A stretch of 25,421 nt of DNA from Proteobacteria bacterium UBA2383. GTDB taxonomy: Bacteria > Pseudomonadota > Gammaproteobacteria > Competibacterales > Competibacteraceae. The notes under the pieces are model-generated. The model ran no database searches, had not been told where the DNA came from, and saw only the letters and a list, made by a program, of their open reading frames with translations. Position 1 is the stretch's first letter. Each line of letters opens with the position of its first letter. The stretch covers positions 5,332 through 30,752 of the forward strand of contig DDST01000164.1 in assembly GCA_002343485.1 (NCBI GenBank), in the 5' to 3' direction. This document shows positions 16,007 to 24,400 of this stretch, piece after piece. Both the position numbers and the translations under genes were made by a program.

Positions 16007-16532
16007 TTGCCATGTGCCCCCCCTGAGTATCATGAAATCGCCTAATAAATGATCTCGACCCATTGATTGAGCGAGACTGGCGCCGGGTCATCAGAAAGAT
16101 CCGGTCATCCCGTGAAGCCTGCCTTTCGCAGAAGGTTTTCATCGGTTTCAGCGAAGCCTGTAGTACCGCATCCTGAGCATCGTGAACCTGAGTGCGAAAA
16201 TTTTCAGCGCCCGATCGAAACGCCATAGCTAATGATTCGGATTCATGGTGTCCGGATCACCATCAGATAGAGCGAGAAAAGCATCCTTTGGTTTAAAGAA
16301 AGTCCCGGCAGGGCTCAGTAGCGATTAATACTGCCCGAGTCATGACCAAAGGCATCACCCAAGACCAGCATTGGATTTTCCACAAACTCTCGCTGGTTCA
16401 GGACAAAACCCTGTCCTCTTTCCGGGGAAGAATTCCAATAGCATCGTAAAAACCACCATTATTCTAACCGGCTGGTTTCATGCCGCTTAGGTAGATAGTA
16501 ACCGTTCACTCCCCTCGTCCGCTTGCGGGAGA
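16007..16532. other. 526-bp region without a confident gene (operon boundary)
   Basis: Between the vWA/TSP3 gene and the SLBB export gene. It holds a coding-like fragment on the minus strand (16315-16458), a 6-bp stem with 7-nt loop (16245-16250 with 16258-16263), a longer-range inverted pair CCTTTGGT (16285-16292) / ACCAAAGG (16345-16352), and a small CTCCC/GGGAG inverted pair at about 16510-16532 just after the vWA stop. None has a T-run that would make it a clear terminator. The promoter of the long operon should lie here, but no convincing sigma-70 or sigma-54 pair was found. A 77-codon minus-strand frame (15993-16226) overlaps the export gene start and has no recognisable features. Confidence 0.5.
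16315..16458 (-). pseudogene. coding-like fragment, possible gene remnant
   Basis: A stop-to-stop stretch of 47 codons whose translation looks like a real protein C-terminus: SPERGQGFVLNQREF, then VENPMLVLGDAFGHDSGSI, ending NRY. It has mixed polar/hydrophobic composition and codon choice like its neighbours. There is no good start codon with a ribosome site (first ATG is only 20 codons from the end), and the frame is closed upstream by TAA at 16459-16461. It may be the tail of a decayed gene that once followed the vWA/TSP3 gene. I do not recognise the family. Confidence 0.3.
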
Positions 16533-17405
16533 TCAGTATTTCCAAAGATTACCCTCCAGCAATATTTCATCAGGAAGCAAATTGCGTAATGCTGATTCAT
16601 CAAAAGGGCAGCCATCCCAGTTAATCCGCAAATTTTTCGGCGTGCCGGGACACTGATCCCGGTAATCGTAAACTCCGTCTCCATCGGTATCGAGCGGATC
16701 ACCGTAAAACAGTTTAAGCGCATAAGCCGCCATCGCCTCCGGACCGGCAATATCCTCGCCTCGCACCGCACTACCACAGATATTAAAGTCCCGTAATTTG
16801 AAACAAGCAGTGTTATCGCCAACACTGACTAAGTGCAGACAAAGGTGTTCGCCATAGCGGCTCTGTATTCCACGCACCGTCCTCACCGTGTCCTCGGTCA
16901 TCCGGTCAGCCCGGCTAAAGAGTACCAAGGCTGTATCTGCCCCCCCCTGCAACCTGCTTTCAAGTTGCATCAAAGCAGTGGACAATTCATCATTCCGCCC
17001 GCCACTTAGAGTACTGACCTGCCCGCTTTCCAAAGCGATCCACGTCATCGCTAGAGGTTGACTCTGAGGAGAAGGCGCCACCAGGGTAACGGTCAATCGG
17101 TCCATTAATTCAACGGCCAGTTCAACCCGGTTCCCGGAAAACCCAGGCGCCGGTTCCCGCATGGAAGCACCATCATCAATCAGTAACAGACCGCGCGGAT
17201 AACGAACGGGCCGATGCTTGCGCGCCGCCAGCTGCACCACTGATACCGGCGTAAAATCATCATCAATATGATGAATCGTTTCGTCAGCCGTCTTGTAGGC
17301 ATCTTGGGTAACTACCTGCTCAGGCTTGAGAGGCCGATACCAGCTACATCCATGACACATGCTTAACGCGAAGAGCAGAATCCAGGCGACACTGCGTTCT
17401 AACAT
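16533..17405 (-). CDS. vWA-like protein with thrombospondin type 3 repeat, probable lipoprotein
   Basis: 290 residues. The hydrophobic N-terminus ends SMCHGC; Cys20 could be lipidated, but the -3 residue is Cys and not Leu, so the lipobox is imperfect. Residues about 70-200 look like a von Willebrand A fold: RGLLLIDDGASM (MIDAS-like), a middle segment NDELSTALMQLESRL, TALVLFSRADRM, and LCLHLVSVGDN. Residues about 236-266 hold a calcium-binding thrombospondin-3 repeat (DPLDTDGDGVYDYRDQCPGT, then a GCP). Proteins of this type usually continue into a peptidoglycan-binding OmpA domain; here the chain stops 24 residues after the repeat. It follows the DUF6492-like gene by 8 bp, so the two are co-transcribed. 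A cell-envelope role is likely; the exact function is unknown. Confidence 0.7.
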   Translation of the reverse strand: MLERSVAWILLFALSMCHGCSWYRPLKPEQVVTQDAYKTADETIHHIDDDFTPVSVVQLAARKHRPVRYPRGLLLIDDGASMREPAPGFSGNRVELAVELMDRLTVTLVAPSPQSQPLAMTWIALESGQVSTLSGGRNDELSTALMQLESRLQGGADTALVLFSRADRMTEDTVRTVRGIQSRYGEHLCLHLVSVGDNTACFKLRDFNICGSAVRGEDIAGPEAMAAYALKLFYGDPLDTDGDGVYDYRDQCPGTPKNLRINWDGCPFDESALRNLLPDEILLEGNLWKY

Positions 17406-17413
17406 GGGAGCTC

Positions 17414-18295
17414 TTAAGTTGTAGGGCTTAATCTCTGAAGTTGACTTAGTACCTGTACATAATCTGCGGGAGCAATACCGAGATTCGACTGCACTAGCAC
17501 CGCAGGGTAGTTCTCAGGAATATCGTGCAGAAAAGCCAATAAATCCTGATGGCTCTCTATACGATGATGCCAGGAGCAATAGCACAGCTCCTTGTCTGTC
17601 CAAAAATGCCCAGAAGCATCGCCCAAAACATGTTCGGCGAAGACGCCATACAAAACATACTCAGAAAAATCCAGGGTGTTGGCTAACACCGCTTGCCAAC
17701 TGCGTCTACCTTTTGTAGCAATCCACCCAGTGAGTTTTTGCAGTGTGTCACGACGCCAAGTCACCAGTTGGCTAATATAATCATTTTTTTGGTAAGCCTC
17801 ACCGGTTAAATTGAAAACTTTGCCCGCATGGCGATACCAGGCGCAATGTCGAGGTTCCTCGATATCTTCAGGCTTGAGCGGCGCATTGAACAGCCGGACC
17901 CGCCCTGTATCGTCTATCATTTCAGAAACTTGGAACGATCGAATAAACGCCACATCCGAGTCAACAAACATAAACAGATCAGCATCGATCGCTTCAGCCA
18001 CCGAGAGTTTGACGATTTGCTGCAAAATCCAGCCGCGTACTGGCAGACCGCGCAAATTGAGCCACCATTTGCGGCTAAAGGGTAATTTGCGCAACCATTG
18101 AGGAAGCATTTCTTCCTTAAGCAACAGACGGGTCTTAGGGCCAACAAGCTGGGAAAACAGTTCCTGATCTTGACGGTCGATGATAATGACATGCTCAGCA
18201 TGGCCAGAAACAAAGCGTTGCAAGCTTGTGCAGAGTACCCGGCAGCGCTCGAAATCGGGAGCGTAACTAGGCGTGATGATGGCAATTTTATACAA
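17414..18295 (-). CDS. DUF6492-like glycosyltransferase
   Basis: 293 residues. The opening YKIAIITPSYAPDFERC is a Rossmann-like GT-A first strand, and LFMFVDSDVAFIRSF (residues 107-121) carries a DSD motif, the DxD that binds metal and nucleotide sugar. The later SEYVLYGVFAEHVLG segment is characteristic of DUF6492-type transferases found in polysaccharide loci. There is no membrane helix, so it is cytosolic. It is preceded by the small membrane-protein gene and followed by the vWA/TSP3 gene. The start is TTG, chosen because GAGG stands 6 nt upstream and the conserved first strand begins at once. Its activity is probably addition of a sugar to the same exopolysaccharide, but the donor and acceptor are unknown. 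Confidence 0.75.
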   Translation of the reverse strand: MYKIAIITPSYAPDFERCRVLCTSLQRFVSGHAEHVIIIDRQDQELFSQLVGPKTRLLLKEEMLPQWLRKLPFSRKWWLNLRGLPVRGWILQQIVKLSVAEAIDADLFMFVDSDVAFIRSFQVSEMIDDTGRVRLFNAPLKPEDIEEPRHCAWYRHAGKVFNLTGEAYQKNDYISQLVTWRRDTLQKLTGWIATKGRRSWQAVLANTLDFSEYVLYGVFAEHVLGDASGHFWTDKELCYCSWHHRIESHQDLLAFLHDIPENYPAVLVQSNLGIAPADYVQVLSQLQRLSPTT

Positions 18296-18301
18296 AACTT
18301 A

Positions 18302-18305
18302 CCTC
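18302..18305 (-). promoter_or_regulatory. ribosome binding site deciding a TTG start
   Basis: On the minus strand GAGG lies 6 nt before TTG 18295 and directly overlaps the end of the small membrane-protein gene (TAG then TGAGG). This supports both the TTG start of the glycosyltransferase and co-translation with the small gene. Confidence 0.55.
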
Positions 18306-18306
18306 A

Positions 18307-18516
18307 CTACTTTTCTAGAAAGTCAAATAAATCGGATAGATGATCGCTGAATATATCGATGCCAAGCTCCATTTTGGTCCAGTACATTACTTCGAATACG
18401 CCAGCCAGTATGGCGGCACACACCACCAGCAGCATCACCATCGCGAATGCAAGATCGGCCATCACTCGCCAACGGCTGGCTCGGGGTTTGCTTTGACGCC
18501 GGACATCTCTGGTCAT
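18307..18516 (-). CDS. small single-pass membrane protein, unknown function
   Basis: 69 residues from the ATG at 18516. It has a very basic N-terminus (MTRDVRRQSKPRASRWR), one membrane helix (about 19-42, ADLAFAMVMLLVVCAAILAG) and an acidic tail ending in FSDHLSDLFDFLEK. The positive-inside rule puts the N-terminus in the cytosol and the tail in the periplasm. The ribosome site GAGGGG, 6 nt before ATG, selects this start over an in-frame GTG at 18537. The stop abuts the ribosome site of the glycosyltransferase gene. No family is recognised; the position suggests an accessory part of the glycosyltransferase/vWA unit. Confidence 0.6.
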   Translation of the reverse strand: MTRDVRRQSKPRASRWRVMADLAFAMVMLLVVCAAILAGVFEVMYWTKMELGIDIFSDHLSDLFDFLEK

Positions 18517-18553
18517 GCGCTTCCCCTCGTATTGCACCCTCTCAACCGGTATT

Positions 18554-18583
18554 CCTATAGCCCACCCGCATCAATCGCTTCAA
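18554..18583 (-). promoter_or_regulatory. possible sigma-70 promoter for the small-protein/GT/vWA unit
   Basis: On the minus strand TTGAAG (18578-18583) and TATAGG (18554-18559) are 18 nt apart, each matching four of six consensus bases. The predicted start near 18547 gives a leader of about 30 nt that includes the GAGGGG ribosome site. It lies in the 90-bp gap after the EAL gene, the only break in that gene run. Confidence 0.35.
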
Positions 18584-18606
18584 ATAGCGTAGCTACATCT
18601 ATGCAA

Positions 18607-20316
18607 TTAGCGATTCCAGGGCATTTCCAGAAAACCCCGGGCTGCCAACGTTTCAAATTCAGCCAGAGGCACCGGCCGGCTGAAGAAATAACCCTGGACC
18701 TGATCGCAGTGATGCTGGTGCAGGAACTCCAGTTCAGCTTGCGTTTCGACACCCTCGCCAACCACGCAAAGACTCAGATCCAGTCCCAACTGAATAATGG
18801 TGCGGATAATCAGGGCACGCTGAGTGTCAGGCTCAATATCCTGGATGAACGAACGGTCGATTTTGAGTTGAGAAACCGGCAGCTTGCTAATCTGACTTAA
18901 CGAAGAATAGCCGGTGCCAAAATCATCAACAGCCACTTCGACGCCCAGAGCGCGCAATATCTCCAGCTTGGCAGTCACATCCTCCAAATCCTTCATCAGA
19001 TAGCTTTCGGTCATTTCCAGCTCAAGCAGATGAGTAGGAATTTTATATTGGCGGAGCAAATCGACGACTTGATCGACAAAACCCGGCTGCTCAAGCTGCG
19101 GGCCAGATTGATTGACCGAAACCCGAAGCAGCGAATAACAGCCTTGCTGCCAGCAGGCCAGTTGCGCAACGACTTGTTCGAGCATCCAGGTATCGATTTT
19201 CGGCAGAAGACCTATCTCCTGAGCAAGAGGGATGAAGACACCAGGCGGAATCAACCCGCGCTCCGGATGTTGCCAGCGCACCAGCGCTTCAGCGCCGCCA
19301 ATGCGGCCGGTGTTTAACTCCACCCGTGGCTGGTAATAGACTCGCAACTCACCACGTTCAATGCTTAAGCACAGTTCATCTTCTAGCTTGACGAGGTCGT
19401 GATTTGTAATTTGCGGCCTGAATTGCACCGCTTGGTTTCCACCCCTACCATATGCGGCCCGCAGCGCTATCAGGCTATTTTTAGCTATAAGATCAGCAAC
19501 ATCCAAGCCATCTTGAGGGTAGTAAGCAATCCCCAAGCTGGCCGTGAAACACAGCTCCTGCTGGTCCAGCACAATGGGTTGGCGCACAGCATCCAGCAGG
19601 TTTTGTGCTACCTCTATGGTGCTGTCCTGGGATTCGCTCAGTGGCAGCAGGAGCAGGAATTTATCCACTTGTAGACGGGTTAGCACGCTGGGCAGAGGCG
19701 CCCGCAATTGCAATCGCTCAGCGACTGTGCGAATGATCTGATCGCTGGCAGCAATGCCTAAGGTAGCCGGAATCTGTTCGAAGTGATCGAGACCAATGCT
19801 GAGAAAAGCGATTTTGCTGGTCACAGCGATCAAGCGCTGAAAATGATCACGGAGTGCAAAAATACTGGGTAACTGCGTAGGGTAATCAGTAAAAAGCAAC
19901 CGGGACTCGACCGCCTGGATATCGGCCAGGCGGCGCTGCTGGAGCGCTTGGTGCCGGGCGATGCGAGCATGGATAGCGTCCAGCACTTCAGTGCGCGTAA
20001 AGGGCTTGGTTAGATAATCATCCGCACCCAGGTCCATCCCTTGGCGGATCTTGCCTCGCTCGGAGAGTGCCGTCAGAAAAATAAACGTGATGCCGTTGAG
20101 CTGCGGATCCCGGCGCAGGATGTCTAACACAGCGAAACCGTCCATGCAGGGCATCATCACATCACACAGGATCAAGTCTGGGGTCCACGCCTGCACGATG
20201 TCCAATCCGGCAGCGCCATCTTCGGCGCCGCGCACTTCGAATCCCTCGGCGTCAAGAAGTTCGACCAAATTTTCCCGCACTGCCGCTTCGTCTTCAATCA
20301 CCAGAATTTTATTCAT
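18607..20316 (-). CDS. response regulator with degenerate GGDEF and intact EAL (c-di-GMP phosphodiesterase)
   Basis: 569 residues from the ATG at 20316, which begins the receiver strand MNKILVIEDE; the frame is open upstream but that part only antisenses the neighbour. Receiver (1-120): acidic pair in IEDE, Asp52 (CDVMMP), Lys104. GGDEF-like domain (about 140-300): the signature is QVDKF (216-220), so cyclase activity is not expected. EAL domain (about 310-560): EALVRW (343-348), Asn402, Glu434 in LEMTES, the DDFG pair Asp464-465, Lys485 (LKIDRSF), GEGVET and QGYFFSRP are all present, so it should cleave c-di-GMP to pGpG. The start overlaps the preceding kinase gene by 8 nt (ATGAATAA). Phosphorylation by the upstream kinases would tune c-di-GMP, which commonly controls polysaccharide output. 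Confidence 0.9.
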   Translation of the reverse strand: MNKILVIEDEAAVRENLVELLDAEGFEVRGAEDGAAGLDIVQAWTPDLILCDVMMPCMDGFAVLDILRRDPQLNGITFIFLTALSERGKIRQGMDLGADDYLTKPFTRTEVLDAIHARIARHQALQQRRLADIQAVESRLLFTDYPTQLPSIFALRDHFQRLIAVTSKIAFLSIGLDHFEQIPATLGIAASDQIIRTVAERLQLRAPLPSVLTRLQVDKFLLLLPLSESQDSTIEVAQNLLDAVRQPIVLDQQELCFTASLGIAYYPQDGLDVADLIAKNSLIALRAAYGRGGNQAVQFRPQITNHDLVKLEDELCLSIERGELRVYYQPRVELNTGRIGGAEALVRWQHPERGLIPPGVFIPLAQEIGLLPKIDTWMLEQVVAQLACWQQGCYSLLRVSVNQSGPQLEQPGFVDQVVDLLRQYKIPTHLLELEMTESYLMKDLEDVTAKLEILRALGVEVAVDDFGTGYSSLSQISKLPVSQLKIDRSFIQDIEPDTQRALIIRTIIQLGLDLSLCVVGEGVETQAELEFLHQHHCDQVQGYFFSRPVPLAEFETLAARGFLEMPWNR

Positions 20317-21448
20317 CAATCGCCCCATCGATGCGTGGAAAGGTGACTGTAAAAGCCGTTCCCCGATGCAACTCACTCTGAAATTCGATCGCCCCCCGAT
20401 GGGCCTTGAGCAGACGTTGCACAATAACCAGTCCCAGTCCGGTACCTGGCAGCAGCGCGGCATTCTCAGCGCGATAAAACGCCTCGTACAAACGGGAGCA
20501 CGCTTCGGGCGGGATACCGATTCCTTGATCCTGGACAATCAACCGGATCTGCTCGCTCTGACACTGGACGCATAGCGTCACCGGCCCTCCCTCTGGAGAA
20601 AATTTGATCGCGTTACTGGCAAGATTATAGAGAATCGAACGCAAGGCATTGGGGTCGATCCACAGCATGGAGTTTTCGCCCTCAATTGTTGTGACCAGTG
20701 TATGCTGAGTGTTCAGCGTCAATTGCAATTCTTCCATCAACTCCCGGCAAAACGGCTCCAAGTCCAGCCATCGTGGATGGAACGCGATGCGGCCCGCCTC
20801 GGTGCGGCCTAATATCAGCACATCGCCGATCAATTGATTCAGGTGAATCACCGACGTTTTGATGCGCTGAAGGTGCTTGTTCTGCTTTTCCGGTGGCCAC
20901 TGTTTTCCATAGTGCTCCAGCAGTTCCGTCGAGGACAAGATGATGCTCAATGGCGTGCGGAATTCATGCGAAACCATAGAAATAAAGCGATTTTTCAACT
21001 GGTTCAGCTCGCGTTCTTCCACAAGAGCCTGCTGTGCGTTCAAGTAAAGCTGGCGGGTCTTCAGCAGGTTGCGCAGGCGCAGCAGGACTTCAGGGATTTC
21101 TAGAGGCTTAGTCAGAAAATCCATCGCACCTTCGGCCAGGGCCTGTTCTTTTTTTTCACGGCTGATGTCTGCAGTGAGTATCAGAATGGGCCGATAATCA
21201 TCGGGTGCAATGATTTCACGCAACTGTTTCATCACTGCAAATCCGTTCAGGTACGGCATGAGCAAATCTAGCAACACGATATCCGGAGAAAAAGACTGGT
21301 ACAAGCCCAGTGCTTCACGCGGATCAGAAGTGCTCAGGACATTTTCATAACCGGCGCGATTCAGTACCTGCTCAAGAAACAGGATATTAGCCGGTTCATC
21401 GTCGATCATGAGGATACGGGCATCGGTCGCTACATCAAAGGTCTTCAT
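20309..21448 (-). CDS. receiver-histidine kinase protein (REC-HisKA-HATPase), soluble
   Basis: 379 residues, no membrane helix. The receiver (about 10-130) has the acidic pair in MIDDEPAN, Asp61 (LLDLLMP) and Lys114. A short coiled linker leads to HisKA with His161 (MVSHEFRTPLSI), then HATPase with N-box NLASNAIKFSPEGG, DQGIGIP and GTGLGL. This reversed hybrid order makes it a relay intermediate: it can take phosphate from the large kinase and its own kinase core can signal onward. It overlaps the large kinase gene by 14 nt (with AAGG 6 nt before its ATG) and the receiver-EAL gene by 8 nt, so the three are made together. Direct flow from the large kinase through this protein to the EAL regulator is likely but is inference. 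Confidence 0.9.
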   Translation of the reverse strand: MKTFDVATDARILMIDDEPANILFLEQVLNRAGYENVLSTSDPREALGLYQSFSPDIVLLDLLMPYLNGFAVMKQLREIIAPDDYRPILILTADISREKKEQALAEGAMDFLTKPLEIPEVLLRLRNLLKTRQLYLNAQQALVEERELNQLKNRFISMVSHEFRTPLSIILSSTELLEHYGKQWPPEKQNKHLQRIKTSVIHLNQLIGDVLILGRTEAGRIAFHPRWLDLEPFCRELMEELQLTLNTQHTLVTTIEGENSMLWIDPNALRSILYNLASNAIKFSPEGGPVTLCVQCQSEQIRLIVQDQGIGIPPEACSRLYEAFYRAENAALLPGTGLGLVIVQRLLKAHRGAIEFQSELHRGTAFTVTFPRIDGAIDE

Positions 21449-24400
21449 TTGTAACCTTATCCGCCAATAGGCGATCTACCAGCGACAGGAACTTACCAAT
21501 GTTAAGCGGCTTGGCTATGCAGGCGCTCGCACCTGCAGCACTGAGTTGCTCAGTCGATTGGGATAGCACATCAGCACTCACCACCACCACTGGAATATGC
21601 TGTGTAGCTGGATGTTCTTTCAGCAAAGCAAGTACCTCGTAGCCTGACAGATCGGGCAGATGCAGGTCCAGCAAAATCAGGCCGGGCTGATTTTTTTGAG
21701 CCATTTCCAAACCCGGACGTCCGGCTGTAGCGGACAGTAATCGAATCTCCTGGCGACGGCGTAGAACAACTTCCACCAACTGTAAGTTGGCAGGATTATC
21801 TTCAATATACAGTACAGTATACGCTACTGATGCCGGCAAAACGGCGGGTTCAGCCATGGCTGCCGTTGCCAGCACAGCATTCGAGGCAACACATGCATCA
21901 GATTGCGGCAGATCCAGCCAGAATACACTGCCCTGACCGGCAACGCTGGTCGCGCCAATCGTGCCACCCATCAATTCCATAAGCCGCTTGGAAAGTGCAA
22001 GTCCCAGGCCGGTGCCCTCCACACGGGTCGTCTCGGCGTCCAGGCGATCGAAGGGCATGAAAAGCCGTTGCATTTTATCCGGAGCAATCCCCCGGCCGGT
22101 ATCCGTTATGCTGATGCGCACCTTGCCACTCTCTCCAGGCTTAACGGCGACGATGATGCGCCCCCCAGGATGGTTGTACTTGATGGCGTTAGAAAGCAGA
22201 TTAACCAGCACTTGCTTGAAGCGGCTATTATCGACACACACTTGCCCGGTGCCGGCGTTGGCGATCTGGTACTCCATGGCAATCTTGTTTTTAGCCGCTA
22301 TCGGCCGCAGCATGTCCACTGCTTCACGAACAGCCATGCTCACGACGACCGGCTGCAGCGACAGGCTCATTTTGCCTGCCTCAACTCTCGACAAATCGAG
22401 CACTTCATTGATCAAGTTCAGTAAGTGGTGACCCGCATGGAGAATCTGCTGGATAGCCGCAGCCTGTGCGGCAGGTAATTCCTCATCCTCTAGAATCTGG
22501 GCAAAGCCTAGGATGGCGTTGAGGGGGGTGCGGAGTTCGTGACTCATCCGCGATAGGAATTCACTTTTAGCGGAGCTAGCCGCCGTTGCTTTCTCAGCAT
22601 TGTGCTTAGCGGTGAGCAGCGCCTGCTCCAGCTCAGCATTCGCCGCAGTTAACGCCTGCTGGATCCGCTTCTGCTCAGTGATGTCACTCTCCAAAGCCAT
22701 GAACCGGTTGACTTGGCCCGCTTGATCATAGAGAGGCTGGCCCTCAATATAAATCCAATAGATACGCCCAGTCTTGTGATAGTTAATGATCTCACAATTG
22801 AAGGCACTGCCTTCAGCGATATGCTTTCGCATATATGCGATTACTTCGCGATCCGATTCTGGACCTTGCAAGATCGAACCGGGCGTTCGCCCTTGAACCT
22901 CTTCCAGAATGTAACCCGTAATGCGGGTGAACCCGTCGTTGACCCATTCGACCAAGCCCAGCCGGTCAGTGATGATCACCGCGTTATCGGTGCGGCTGGC
23001 GACCAGTGATAAAAGACGGGCCTCCGCCTCGCTCTTGCGCAAGGCATCGTCCAGCCGCGCCTTCTGCACAGCAAGGCCAACCTGGCTGCCCACCGTTTCC
23101 AGCAATTCCTTTTCGGTGTCCGCGAAGGAATGTTTTGTCCGGCTGCCTAGCTCAATGGAACCGAATGTCTCCCCACCCGCCCGCATCGGAGCGATCAGCG
23201 CTGAGTACACCTCTTCGCGCTGGAAATCGGGCAGTGCGGCGAAAGCGTTAGGTGATACGGAGCGTTGAATTTCCTGTAAGTGCGCAGGAGGCCCATCGAC
23301 CAGAGAGGCCTGAGGGGGGTTCTGGAAACCCGCGCTGAAGAGCAGCCCATCTGCGATCTGGTCGAAAGGCTGTAATCGGACCAAGCCCACATCGAATGGA
23401 CCCAGCGCAAGCGTCCGCTCTAGAATTTGTTGCAAAGTCACCTTCAGGTCCACCGACCCCAGAATAAGGTTGCTGATCTGTTGCAGGGTTTCCAGCATCC
23501 GATAGCGTAGGCGGATCTGCGCAATCTCGGTTAAATCCTCCAGTCCGACTAACCACCGGTCGCCTTGCGCAGATTCCTCAACGTCGATTGGAGTAATGAA
23601 AACGCGCAACAGGCGCCGCGGCTGGCCGCTGTCAACGATCAGATCGGTTGCTGCCAACCGCTTGTTCACCGCCTGGGCGATACGTTCCCGGAGTTCCTCA
23701 TCTGGCAGCGCATGGTCCAGGCTGGTCGACGTCGTGACGCCAACGCCCGTCAGCCGCACCAGCGATTTATTGGCCGAGAACACCCGCAAATCAGATGACA
23801 CGACCAGAAGGCCTGTGGGTACGCTGGCCAAAATCGCTTCGCTGAGCGCCCGTTCGCTCCGCTCACGTTGCATCGCCTCTGACACTGCTGTACGCATATT
23901 CAAAAACGCTGCAATTACCAAGGTTATTTCCTCGGCGGACGATTGATCGGCAGACAACGGCACATCGGCTTCACCGGCGCCGAATGCCTGCGCGGCACTG
24001 GCCAGATGTGCCAGGGGTTGGATCAGACGCCGCACGATGAAAATCGATACCGCCAAAGCTAGCGTCACGCTTAGGGCCAGCGCCACCAGACCGATCAGGC
24101 GCAGATTGATAACGGGGGCCAATACCTCACTTTCAGGCTGTTCAACAACGACGATCCAGCCGATGCCGGTTACGGGTGCATAGGAAGCCACATAAGGCTG
24201 GCTCCGCCAGATATAATGGAATGTGCCTGGCCCCGCTGGATACGAGGCTCCCGTCAGGCCCGGCCAGGCATACAGTTCTGAATTCATCATCACAGCCTGT
24301 TCGGGGTGAATGAGTGCTCGTCCTGCTCCGTCCAGCACCACCGCGCGCCCGCCGCCGCCAATCTCGGTGTGCGCTACCAGGTTCGCCAGATTGGCTAAAT

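Noticed and set aside
15993..16226. 77-codon minus-strand frame overlapping the start of the SLBB export gene
   Set aside because: No ribosome site, no recognisable domain, and it runs into the signal-peptide coding part of a well-supported gene in another frame; treated as leader sequence.
16245..16352. Possible riboswitch (c-di-GMP type) upstream of the polysaccharide operon
   Set aside because: There are short inverted pairs, but the conserved GEMM core and tetraloop receptor could not be found on the minus strand; a covariance-model search would settle it.
18340..18900. 186-codon plus-strand frame
   Set aside because: It lies antisense to the EAL domain end and the small membrane-protein gene, has no conserved motif, and the opposite strand explains the sequence fully.
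20317..20538. N-terminal extension of the receiver-GGDEF-EAL protein up to base 20538
   Set aside because: The extra 74 codons overlap the kinase gene in another frame and precede a perfect receiver start at ATG 20316; they are a chance open frame.
20051..20575. 174-codon plus-strand frame
   Set aside because: Antisense to the receiver of the EAL regulator and the end of the receiver-kinase gene, both strongly supported.
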